Of a DNA stretch of 10,933 nt, positions 5,420 through 10,933 are shown piece after piece. Source of the stretch: Bacillota bacterium (GTDB lineage: Bacteria; Bacillota; Clostridia; Oscillospirales; Ruminococcaceae); contig JAEWZG010000033.1 of the NCBI GenBank assembly GCA_023395435.1, forward strand, positions 1 through 10,933, written 5' to 3'. How positions within the stretch are numbered: the first letter of the stretch is position 1; each line of letters starts with the position of its first letter. The notes under the pieces were generated by a model. It was not told the DNA's origin, did not search any database, and saw nothing but the letters and a program-made list of their open reading frames with translations. The translations under genes were made by a program, and so were the position numbers.

Positions 5420-5914
5420 ATGGGGAAGGGAGTGTTATATATAAAAACTAAAATTAGAATTATTACTTTGTGTTTGATTGGTATAGGAATAATTGTTGCT
5501 ATTCTTTTCATATGTGGCTTTCTTATCCGTAAATACCCGAAGCAAAAAGAAATTAATAATATGCTATTGAAAAATCGTAAAAGCTTTGAAGCAGCTAATG
5601 AATACTTACTAAATCTAGAACCTGATGAAAATGGTATAGTTAATTATAATTTAAAAACATTAGAATCTAATAAGGCATCAATGACGGAAAGAGAATACAA
5701 GGCTTTAAAAACTGTATTTTCAAATTCACTTATTGATAATTATAATAGAAGAGATAGTGATACTACATTTTATGGAGAGTATGGAAGATTCAAATTGAAA
5801 TCTAATTATAAGGGTGTAACTATTTTCGTTTGTAAAATTCCAGATGAGCAAGAAAAGCGTGACTGTACAAACATAGTAAATGATTGGTATGTATATGATT
5901 ATTATCATTCTTAA
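5420..5914 (+). CDS. One-pass membrane protein, candidate immunity partner
   Basis: 164 residues, not recognised. A short basic N-terminus is followed by one strong transmembrane helix (about 13-36, ITLCLIGIGIIVAILFICGF), then RKYPKQKE and a polar domain of about 125 residues, rich in Asn, Tyr and Glu, with two Cys near the C-terminus (in FVCKIP and RDCTNI). The positive charges on both sides leave topology uncertain, but an outward-facing domain is likely. It starts 31 bp after the metalloprotease domain on the same strand, the usual place of an immunity gene. Start choice is doubtful: the ATG at 5420 has only GAAAG upstream, while a better AAGGGAG lies just inside the gene, 6 nt before an ATA codon (5441) that may once have been ATG. 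The function is an inference from position and topology only. Confidence 0.6.
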   Translation: MGKGVLYIKTKIRIITLCLIGIGIIVAILFICGFLIRKYPKQKEINNMLLKNRKSFEAANEYLLNLEPDENGIVNYNLKTLESNKASMTEREYKALKTVFSNSLIDNYNRRDSDTTFYGEYGRFKLKSNYKGVTIFVCKIPDEQEKRDCTNIVNDWYVYDYYHS

Positions 5915-5924
5915 GAAAACTTAA
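5911..5924 (+). terminator. Weak hairpin at the end of the membrane-protein gene
   Basis: TTAAG-AAAA-CTTAA overlapping the stop codon. The stem has only five pairs and no T run follows, so it is a poor terminator at best. Confidence 0.2.
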
Positions 5925-5932
5925 ATAAATAC

Positions 5933-6436
5933 TCAAGATGCCAAACACCTAATCTTAAAAAAGCAGTTTGCCACTACACCAGTCGATACACCTAAAGTAT
6001 TAGCAATCTGCTTATAACTCCAGTCAGGATGTTGATATCTTAACCTTGCAAATGGTTGTAAATTATACGGAAGATTAGCTATTCCGATTGTTTCTTCAAT
6101 GTGCTTTATACATAGAAACTGCTTCTGATAATAAAGTGAAGGCATACTGATTTTTTCTTCTTTTGCCGCATTACGGATTTGCTGTGACTGCTCCTGATAC
6201 TCTGCTTCACTCTTAAGAAGACTGGATATAGCTATCCCTGAAATATCAGAAATCTTGTTAAAAAGCTTATCCATATTTTCAGGTTTGAAGTCACAGGATC
6301 CGTTCTCGTACCTGTCAATAGTGCTTGTTGCAACTCCAAGCTTTTGAGCAAGCTCTGCCCTGGTCAGGTTGCAGGTTTTTCTGATTAGCTGAAGGTATAA
6401 GCGAGGGATCTTCAATTTGTTTTTACTTACTGGCAT
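5933..6436 (-). CDS. XRE-family regulator with a second C-terminal helix-turn-helix
   Basis: 167 residues. Residues 14-65 form a standard Cro/C1-type helix-turn-helix (RKTCNLTRAELAQKLGVATSTIDRYENGS). A charged, Gln-rich linker (75-100) follows. The C-terminus (about 124-164) holds LQPFARLRYQHPDWSYKQIANTLGVSTGVVANCFFKI, a second helix-turn-helix whose pattern (RLRxxHPDxSxKxIAxxLGVSxGVV) recalls the DNA-binding end of WhiA and sigma region 4. Two DNA-binding domains on one short chain suggest binding of two half-sites or bridging. A good AAAGGAG site precedes the ATG. The gene is convergent with the membrane protein at 5420 and downstream of the winged-helix gene at 6594 on the same strand. A small palindrome in its leader (6470-6482) may be an autoregulatory site. 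The likely setting is a mobile-element regulator; the target is unknown. Confidence 0.8.
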   Translation of the reverse strand: MPVSKNKLKIPRLYLQLIRKTCNLTRAELAQKLGVATSTIDRYENGSCDFKPENMDKLFNKISDISGIAISSLLKSEAEYQEQSQQIRNAAKEEKISMPSLYYQKQFLCIKHIEETIGIANLPYNLQPFARLRYQHPDWSYKQIANTLGVSTGVVANCFFKIRCLAS

Positions 6437-6469
6437 AATAATTCTCCTTTTGTTTAAAACTTTGATTTT

Positions 6470-6482
6470 TCTTACTGTAAGA
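6470..6482. promoter_or_regulatory. Palindrome TCTTAC-T-GTAAGA upstream of the XRE gene
   Basis: A perfect 6-bp inverted repeat about 35 bp before the start codon of the XRE gene, possibly its own operator. No convincing -35/-10 pair was found in 6437-6593, which also holds the loop-less palindrome AAAAGCGCTTTT (about 6529-6540). Confidence 0.3.
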
Positions 6483-6593
6483 ATAATAAAGGCTTTTCTA
6501 TCACTAAAATACAGCTGTTAATGATAAAAAAGCGCTTTTATTCTTGTTTTAGCATAATATTTATATTACTTAGCTTAGTATATATAAAACTAA

Positions 6594-7385
6594 TCAATTT
6601 CTTTTTCTGACAGTATATAGACTAGTGGGTAATATAATTGACTTATCATATTGGACCCTACCCCTAATATGAGGACTTCCCCGCAGCCTTAAAAGAAAGC
6701 CTTGACACATCACAAATAATGATGTACAATGCTTCTTGAAAGACGTTATAACTCTTAATATTCGATTGATGAGCTTGCTTTTGCAGAAGCGGCTCATCTT
6801 TTTTTGTCCTTTTTTAAATATTCTAGCAAGAGTAAATCCAATTACTAAATATGTATTATCAGTATAATCACCGTTTTTTGTAATCTTCTTTCTTTTGCGA
6901 ATCAGGCCCAACTCATTCAATTCTTTTACGATAGACAGAACATCTGTGCGCTTAATTCCAGTCGCTGAAGCAATGTCTGAGTAGCTCTGATAACAACAGT
7001 TTGTTTTATGTTCTGCACTCCTGCAGATAAAAAGATAAGGTTTGATAAGACGAGCTGATAACAGTTTAAGAGCTTTCCTATAAACCAGAAAGTAACTCTC
7101 ATCAACTGGCTTTAATACATAATAGCACGTGCTTAAATGCCCGTTGCTTTTAATGCTTCTAACTTTATTGATGATAATACCTTTATGTATTAAGCTTTTT
7201 AAAGCTCTCGCAACTGTCGCTGTGCTTATTTTACAAGTCTTTGCTATTGTATCTTGCTTAACCTTCACACAACGTCCGTACAGATTGGTAAAGCCTTTAA
7301 TACTGTATAAATACGTTTGCACAAATAGTTCTGAATCAGACATGGAGAAATCTATATCATTAGACATGGTAAAATAATTGAACAT
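6594..7385 (-). CDS. Double winged-helix DNA-binding protein, possible element replication regulator
   Basis: 263 residues. It has two winged-helix units: about 17-92 (TIAKTCKISTATVARALKSL, then GIIINKVRSIKSNGHLSTCYYVL) and about 105-182 (YSDIASATGIKRTDVLSIVKEL, then GLIRKRKKITKNGDYTDNTYLV). Each ends in the basic hairpin wing of HTH_36/replication-initiator-like proteins. A basic tail (188-236) and a short conserved-looking end (SPHIRGRVQYDKSIILP) follow. Proteins of this layout are common on plasmids and integrative elements of Clostridia, where they start replication or act as regulators. That role is an inference and no origin was found. The ATG at 7385 is preceded by AGGTGAG 6 nt upstream. 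The gene sits right after the hcp terminator, so it may mark the edge of the accessory island. Confidence 0.7.
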   Translation of the reverse strand: MFNYFTMSNDIDFSMSDSELFVQTYLYSIKGFTNLYGRCVKVKQDTIAKTCKISTATVARALKSLIHKGIIINKVRSIKSNGHLSTCYYVLKPVDESYFLVYRKALKLLSARLIKPYLFICRSAEHKTNCCYQSYSDIASATGIKRTDVLSIVKELNELGLIRKRKKITKNGDYTDNTYLVIGFTLARIFKKGQKKMSRFCKSKLINRILRVITSFKKHCTSLFVMCQGFLLRLRGSPHIRGRVQYDKSIILPTSLYTVRKRN

Positions 7386-7407
7386 ATTTTCTCACCTAGT
7401 TTTTAAT

Positions 7408-7437
7408 AAAAATCCACCGGCTTAGCCGGTGGATTTT
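7408..7437 (-). terminator. Strong terminator of the cupin-hcp operon
   Basis: A 13-bp perfect stem, AAAATCCACCGGC with its complement, and a 3-nt loop (7409-7437), followed on the minus strand by TTTTT. It is the strongest terminator in the window. It lies directly after the hcp stop codon and just before the winged-helix gene. Confidence 0.9.
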
Positions 7438-7441
7438 ATTA

Positions 7442-9001
7442 TTATCCAAGTATTTTCTTAAGATCTTCTTCAGGTGTGCTAATAGGCGTTATATTGTAAT
7501 TTTCTACAAGGAAGTTAAGAACATTCGGTGATACGAAAGCAGGAAGTGTTGGACCGAGGTAAATATCCTTTATTCCAAGATATAAAAGTGTAAGGAGAAT
7601 AGCAACAGCCTTTTGTTCATACCATGATAGAATATATGAAAGTGGTAGGTCGTTGACTTCACATTCAAATGCTTCAGCGAGAGCAATAGCTACTTTAATT
7701 GCGCTGTATGCGTCATTGCATTGTCCACAATCCATTATTCTTGGTAGTCCTTCAATTTCACCAAGTTGTAAGTCATTTATACGATACTTACCACAAGCAA
7801 GTGTCAGAATAATAGTATCCATTGGAGTTTTCTTTGCGAATTCAGTATAATAGCTTCTTCCAGGAGCAGCACCATCACATCCACCAATAAGGAAGAAATG
7901 TTTAATTTTGCCCGTTTTTACAAGATCAACAACTTTACCTGCAACAGATAATACAGTTCCGTGGCCGAAACCTGTTGTAACAGTAGCACCACCATTGATT
8001 CCTGTCATTGGATGATCTTCATCATATCCACCGCACTCAAGTGCTTTTTCAATTACAGGAGTGAAATCCTTATCTTCGCCGATATGAACCAGTTCAGGAT
8101 ATGATACAACTGATGTTGTGAAGACTCTGTCGGCATAACTTTGTCTTACAGGCATCAGGCAGTTTGTTGTGAAAAGAATAGGTGCTGGAATATTATGAAA
8201 TTCAAATTGCTGGCTTTGCCAAGCAGTTCCGAAATTACCTTTAAGATGCGGATATTCTTTTAGCTTTGGATAACCATGTGCAGGGAGCATTTCAGAGTGA
8301 GTATAAATATTAATTCCCTTATCTTTTGTCTGTTCAAGCAAAAGCTTTAAATCATGAAGATCATGACCACTGACAACGATAAATGGTCCTTTTTCTATTG
8401 TTAGTGGAACTTCTGTAGGAACAGGTGTACCATAGCTTTCTGTATTAGCAGTATCAAGCAAAGCCATACATTTGAAGTTTGCTTCACCGGTTTTTAATAC
8501 AAGAGGGAGAAGTGTTGCCATATCATAATCTTCGCCTATAGCATATAATCCCTCATAGAAGAATGATGTAACCTCTTCATCAGTGTAGCCAAGTGCGAAT
8601 GAGTGATAAGCATAAGCCGCCATTCCACGAAGTCCGAACAGAATAAGTGATTTTAATGAACGGATATCCTCATCGTCATCCCATATTTTCTGAACATCAT
8701 AATTGTCTATATTTTTTGCTATTTTTTCTTTTTCAATGTCAATTTCATCTATAAGCTTATTAATTGTATCATTGTAGAAATTAACATTAGTAATAGTTGT
8801 AAACAATCCTTTTAATATAAGCTCATCCGAAGCTTTAGTAGCTTTTGCTGATTTAACAGCTCTAGCAAGACCAATCAATGCCCCCGTTAATTCATCCTGA
8901 TAATTTGCGGTATCAGATTTTTTACCACACACGCCTGCCTTTCCCTCACATCCAGTGTTGTGAGCCGTCTGCTGGCACTGAAAACAAAACATTTCTCCCA
9001 T
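7442..9001 (-). CDS. hcp: Hybrid cluster protein (hydroxylamine / NO reductase)
   Basis: 519 residues. Cytoplasmic Fe-S enzyme that reduces hydroxylamine in vitro and is linked to NO detoxification and nitrosative stress. The N-terminal Cys set C6, C9, C18 and C25 (CX2CX8CX6C) binds the first cubane cluster. All ligands of the hybrid Fe-S-O cluster are present: H213 (SGHD), E237 (HSEM), C281 (TTNC), C375 (IGGC), C403 (LACGKYR), C428 (DCGQC), E462 and K464 (WYEQK). They keep a constant offset of 31-32 from those I recall for the Desulfovibrio enzyme. This is the short anaerobe form without the large insert loss or gain seen in other classes. A strong AAGGAGG precedes the ATG. It is the second gene of an operon, 12 bp after the cupin gene, and ends at a strong hairpin. 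A Crp/Fnr-like palindrome precedes the operon. Confidence 0.97.
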   Translation of the reverse strand: MGEMFCFQCQQTAHNTGCEGKAGVCGKKSDTANYQDELTGALIGLARAVKSAKATKASDELILKGLFTTITNVNFYNDTINKLIDEIDIEKEKIAKNIDNYDVQKIWDDDEDIRSLKSLILFGLRGMAAYAYHSFALGYTDEEVTSFFYEGLYAIGEDYDMATLLPLVLKTGEANFKCMALLDTANTESYGTPVPTEVPLTIEKGPFIVVSGHDLHDLKLLLEQTKDKGINIYTHSEMLPAHGYPKLKEYPHLKGNFGTAWQSQQFEFHNIPAPILFTTNCLMPVRQSYADRVFTTSVVSYPELVHIGEDKDFTPVIEKALECGGYDEDHPMTGINGGATVTTGFGHGTVLSVAGKVVDLVKTGKIKHFFLIGGCDGAAPGRSYYTEFAKKTPMDTIILTLACGKYRINDLQLGEIEGLPRIMDCGQCNDAYSAIKVAIALAEAFECEVNDLPLSYILSWYEQKAVAILLTLLYLGIKDIYLGPTLPAFVSPNVLNFLVENYNITPISTPEEDLKKILG

Positions 9002-9013
9002 TATTTTACCTCC

Positions 9014-9361
9014 TTAATTATTTTCAGGGAATACTACTGTTAGCATCATCTTAAAGGCTTCCTTTGCAAAAACAGCATGAGGAATATTTGCAGGCATAAT
9101 AAGAGTTTCGCCCGCATTGACAATATGTTCTACTCCGCCAACTGTTAATAGCCCTGTACCTTCAAGAACTGTAACCATAGCATCGCCCTTTGATTCATGA
9201 CTACTGATTTCTTCATTTTGTGCAAATGCAAAAATAGTAATGCTAACAGCTTTATTTTGTGCAAGTGTCTTACTGACTACCTGACCATCCTGAATCTGAA
9301 CCTGTTGTGCAAGTGACAAAGCTTTTTCGTGTTCAATGTTTTTAATTAAATTACTTTTCAT
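9014..9361 (-). CDS. Cupin-domain protein, hcp operon partner
   Basis: 115 residues, one cupin barrel. Motif 1 is SSHESKGDAMVTVLEGTGLLTVGG (about 53-76), with H55 but no second His of the HxH pair. Motif 2 is AGETLIMPANIPHAVFA (about 83-99), with H95. This is the H-x4-DA...LEG cupin type that often stands beside redox and nitrosative-stress genes in anaerobes (from memory of the family). A biochemical role is not known to me; it may bind a metal or small molecule, or protect Hcp. AAAGGAG lies 8 nt before the ATG. It is the first gene of the operon, with hcp 12 bp downstream, and its promoter region carries the palindrome at 9464-9483. Confidence 0.88.
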   Translation of the reverse strand: MKSNLIKNIEHEKALSLAQQVQIQDGQVVSKTLAQNKAVSITIFAFAQNEEISSHESKGDAMVTVLEGTGLLTVGGVEHIVNAGETLIMPANIPHAVFAKEAFKMMLTVVFPENN

Positions 9362-9438
9362 AATGAATTCTCCTTTTCTTTATATTTTCCTATGCGGTTT
9401 TATTTATACGGATAATTGAATTATTACCTTATGTTATG

Positions 9439-9483
9439 ATAATATTATAATATCGGCATATTGTATGTTGCATTTGCAACATA
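9439..9483 (-). promoter_or_regulatory. hcp operon promoter with Crp/Fnr-like palindrome
   Basis: TATGTTGC-N4-GCAACATA (9464-9483), a perfect 8-bp inverted repeat in the two-fold layout of Crp/Fnr-family sites. On the minus strand overlapping -10 boxes follow, TATAAT (9444-9449) and TATTAT (9439-9444), without a good -35. With the second box the palindrome centre falls at -41.5, the class II activator position; with the first it falls at about -36. HcpR, a Crp/Fnr-family regulator known to control hcp in anaerobes, is the obvious candidate (inference). Confidence 0.6.
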
Positions 9484-9536
9484 TGCAATATAATTTCATA
9501 ATCTTACTTATTTTATATCTATAATATATATTTATC

Positions 9537-9565
9537 TTGAATGATAAAGTATTATGTGGTAAAAT
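9537..9565 (+). promoter_or_regulatory. Promoter of mrp
   Basis: TTGAAT (9537-9542), 17 nt, TAAAAT (9560-9565) with a TG extension. The start is near 9572, giving a leader of about 36 nt that carries the GGAGG site (9594-9598). Confidence 0.65.
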
Positions 9566-9607
9566 ATTAAATAGTATTAACCAGTTAATAATGGAGGAAC
9601 ATTAATA

Positions 9608-10438
9608 ATGAGCGAATCATGTACACACAATTGTGAAAGCTGCGGTCAAAGCTGCAGTGAAAGAGAAAAAGAAAGCCTTCTGGAATCTCCGCATCAGCTT
9701 TCAAAAATTAAAAAAGTAATAGGAATTGTCAGTGGTAAGGGTGGAGTAGGAAAGTCACTTGTGACTTCATTACTCGCTGTAAAATCACAAAGGAACAATT
9801 TTAAAACAGCAATTCTTGATGCAGATATAACGGGACCTTCTATTCCGAAAATGTTTGGAATCAATAAAAAGGCTGAATCAAGTGAAATGGGATTATATCC
9901 AGTAAAATCAAAAACAGGAATAAGCGTTATGTCAATTAACCTTCTTCTTGAAAATGATACAGACCCAGTAATATGGCGTGGACCAGTCATTGCTGGTGCC
10001 GTAAAACAATTTTGGACAGATGTTATCTGGGATGATATTGATTTTATGTTTATTGATATGCCGCCAGGAACAGGAGATGTTCCTCTGACAGTATTCCAAT
10101 CAATCCCTGTTGACGGCATTGTTATTGTTGCATCACCACAGGAGCTTGTTTCAATGATTGTTGAAAAAGCAGTTAATATGGCAAAGATGATGAATATTCC
10201 TGTTCTCGGACTTGTTGAGAATATGAGCTATATTGAATGCCCGGATTGTGGAAAAAAGATTAAGATTTTTGGTGAAAGTCATATTGATGAAATTGCAAAA
10301 ACATATGGCGTTGATGTTATAGGAAGAATTCCAGTTGATCCAAGACTTGCAGCAGCAAGTGACGCAGGCGCAATAGAACTCTTTGAAGGTGACTGGCTGG
10401 ACAAAGCAGATAAAATTTTAGATTATCTTAATAAATAG
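9608..10438 (+). CDS. mrp: Mrp/NBP35-type P-loop ATPase, Fe-S cluster carrier
   Basis: 276 residues. It carries and transfers Fe-S clusters to apo-enzymes in the cytoplasm, as a homodimer with a cluster at the CxxC pair. It has a deviant Walker A, GKGGVGKS (43-50), an A' motif (DADITGPSIP, 71-80), the Mrp signature FIDMPPGTGD (148-157) and the cluster motif CPDC (C211, C214). An N-terminal extension with four Cys (C5, C9, C12, C16) is NBP35-like and may hold a second cluster. The length is normal for this form. GGAGG precedes the ATG by 9 nt. It is divergent from the cupin-hcp operon and ends in its own terminator. Supplying clusters to Hcp, which needs two, is a sensible but unproved link. 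Confidence 0.95.
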   Translation: MSESCTHNCESCGQSCSEREKESLLESPHQLSKIKKVIGIVSGKGGVGKSLVTSLLAVKSQRNNFKTAILDADITGPSIPKMFGINKKAESSEMGLYPVKSKTGISVMSINLLLENDTDPVIWRGPVIAGAVKQFWTDVIWDDIDFMFIDMPPGTGDVPLTVFQSIPVDGIVIVASPQELVSMIVEKAVNMAKMMNIPVLGLVENMSYIECPDCGKKIKIFGESHIDEIAKTYGVDVIGRIPVDPRLAAASDAGAIELFEGDWLDKADKILDYLNK

Positions 10439-10445
10439 AAATAAA

Positions 10446-10476
10446 AAAACAGTTCTCTTTTTTGAGAACTGTTTTT
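10446..10476 (+). terminator. Bidirectional terminator between mrp and the permease gene
   Basis: AAAACAGTTCTC (10446-10457), a T6 loop and the exact complement (10464-10475). T-rich ends on both strands serve the convergent genes. Confidence 0.85.
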
Positions 10477-10496
10477 ATTATGTTTTAATTTAATTG

Positions 10497-10933
10497 TTAG
10501 CTGCCTGTTCCTGCATATTTTAACGCGCCCCTCATCCATGCTTTGTAACCTATATGGAAAACTATTATTCCTATTACAGGTGATAAGAATGAAAGAAGAT
10601 AATTACTGTCAGGTCGCAGGAAGAACATTACAGGATAGAATGCCATAAATCCAAGTGGAAAGATGAATGTAAATATGAATTTGAATACTTTGTTGAATAT
10701 TGTAATTGGATAACGCGCATATTCTCTAAATTGATTGAAAAACACTAGTATTGGGCATCCATATACAGTAATGAATGCGGATGATGCGGCAAATGTCATT
10801 ATACCAATTAAAACAAGTGATGCACCAAATATTGAGAGAATAAGCATACCAAGCTTTGCTATTGAGAAGTCAATGCCAAGCTTTAGCCAGGAATAAACAA
10901 ACATTCCAATTCCCATGACTAAAGTTCCAATGC
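10497..10933 (-). CDS. ABC-2 type transporter permease, C-terminal part (runs off window)
   Basis: At least 145 codons, open to the right edge; the frame continues past the Met at 10916, so the true start is outside. It is very hydrophobic, with about four membrane helices (among them LGMLILSIFGASLVLIGIMTF, FIFTFIFPLGFMAFYPVMFFL and LLSFLSPVIGIIVFHIGY). The end FREYARYPITIFNKVF, then FPLGFMAFYP and GALKYAGTGS fits the ABC-2 (DUF990-type) permeases of about 260 residues, which pair with a second permease and an ATPase encoded upstream. The substrate is unknown. It is convergent with mrp and shares the terminator at 10446-10476. Confidence 0.8.
   Translation of the reverse strand, partial: IGTLVMGIGMFVYSWLKLGIDFSIAKLGMLILSIFGASLVLIGIMTFAASSAFITVYGCPILVFFNQFREYARYPITIFNKVFKFIFTFIFPLGFMAFYPVMFFLRPDSNYLLSFLSPVIGIIVFHIGYKAWMRGALKYAGTGS

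Noticed and set aside
6529..6540. AAAAGCGCTTTT as a terminator
   Set aside because: It is a palindrome without room for a loop, so it is a poor hairpin.
7653..7850. Open frame opposite hcp
   Set aside because: It is antisense to a gene with all catalytic residues intact and has no features of its own.
9694..10119. 141-codon frame opposite mrp
   Set aside because: It is a shadow of the strongly conserved Mrp coding sequence.
1..10933. CRISPR arrays, tRNA or rRNA genes
   Set aside because: No regularly spaced repeats and no cloverleaf or rRNA-like stretches were seen by eye.

Overview
The window looks like chromosome from a low-GC, strictly anaerobic Firmicute, most likely a Lachnospiraceae-type Clostridia (inference). 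Supporting signs are AT-rich intergenic DNA, strong AGGAGG-type ribosome binding sites, sigma-A promoters close to TTGACA-17-TATAAT, a hybrid cluster protein of the anaerobe type, and a secreted-protein family with Ca-binding DxDxDG repeats typical of clostridial toxins.

Region 1 (1-2810) is mobile or accessory. It holds the signal-peptide end of a large secreted protein running off the left edge, then a tyrosine recombinase and a small serine recombinase, all on the minus strand. The serine recombinase has a leader with a near-consensus promoter, an 18-codon leader peptide and an intrinsic terminator just before the gene, which together look like a translation-coupled attenuator.

Region 2 (2810-5914) is a graveyard of secreted toxin genes. 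A promoter, ribosome binding site and signal peptide lead into a gene broken after 45 codons. Further on is a frameshifted tail of another such protein, which keeps an intact C-terminal metzincin-like metalloprotease domain (HExxHxxGxxD plus a Met-turn). It is followed 31 bp later by a one-pass membrane protein, which I read as a candidate effector-immunity pair. Between the two fragments, on the opposite strand, sits an Rrf2 regulator-cupin pair. The cupin has a perfect consensus promoter covered by two matching palindromes.

Region 3 (5914-7408) holds two DNA-binding proteins on the minus strand: an XRE protein with a second C-terminal helix-turn-helix, and a double winged-helix protein of the plasmid or element replication-regulator style.

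Region 4 (7408-10933) is housekeeping: a cupin-hcp operon (nitrosative stress, hydroxylamine or NO reduction) with a Crp/Fnr-like palindrome in its promoter, a divergent Mrp/NBP35-type Fe-S carrier ATPase, and the end of an ABC-2 permease gene. The hcp and mrp genes end in strong terminators. I infer that roughly 1-7400 is an accessory island beside this core block. No att sites were identified.
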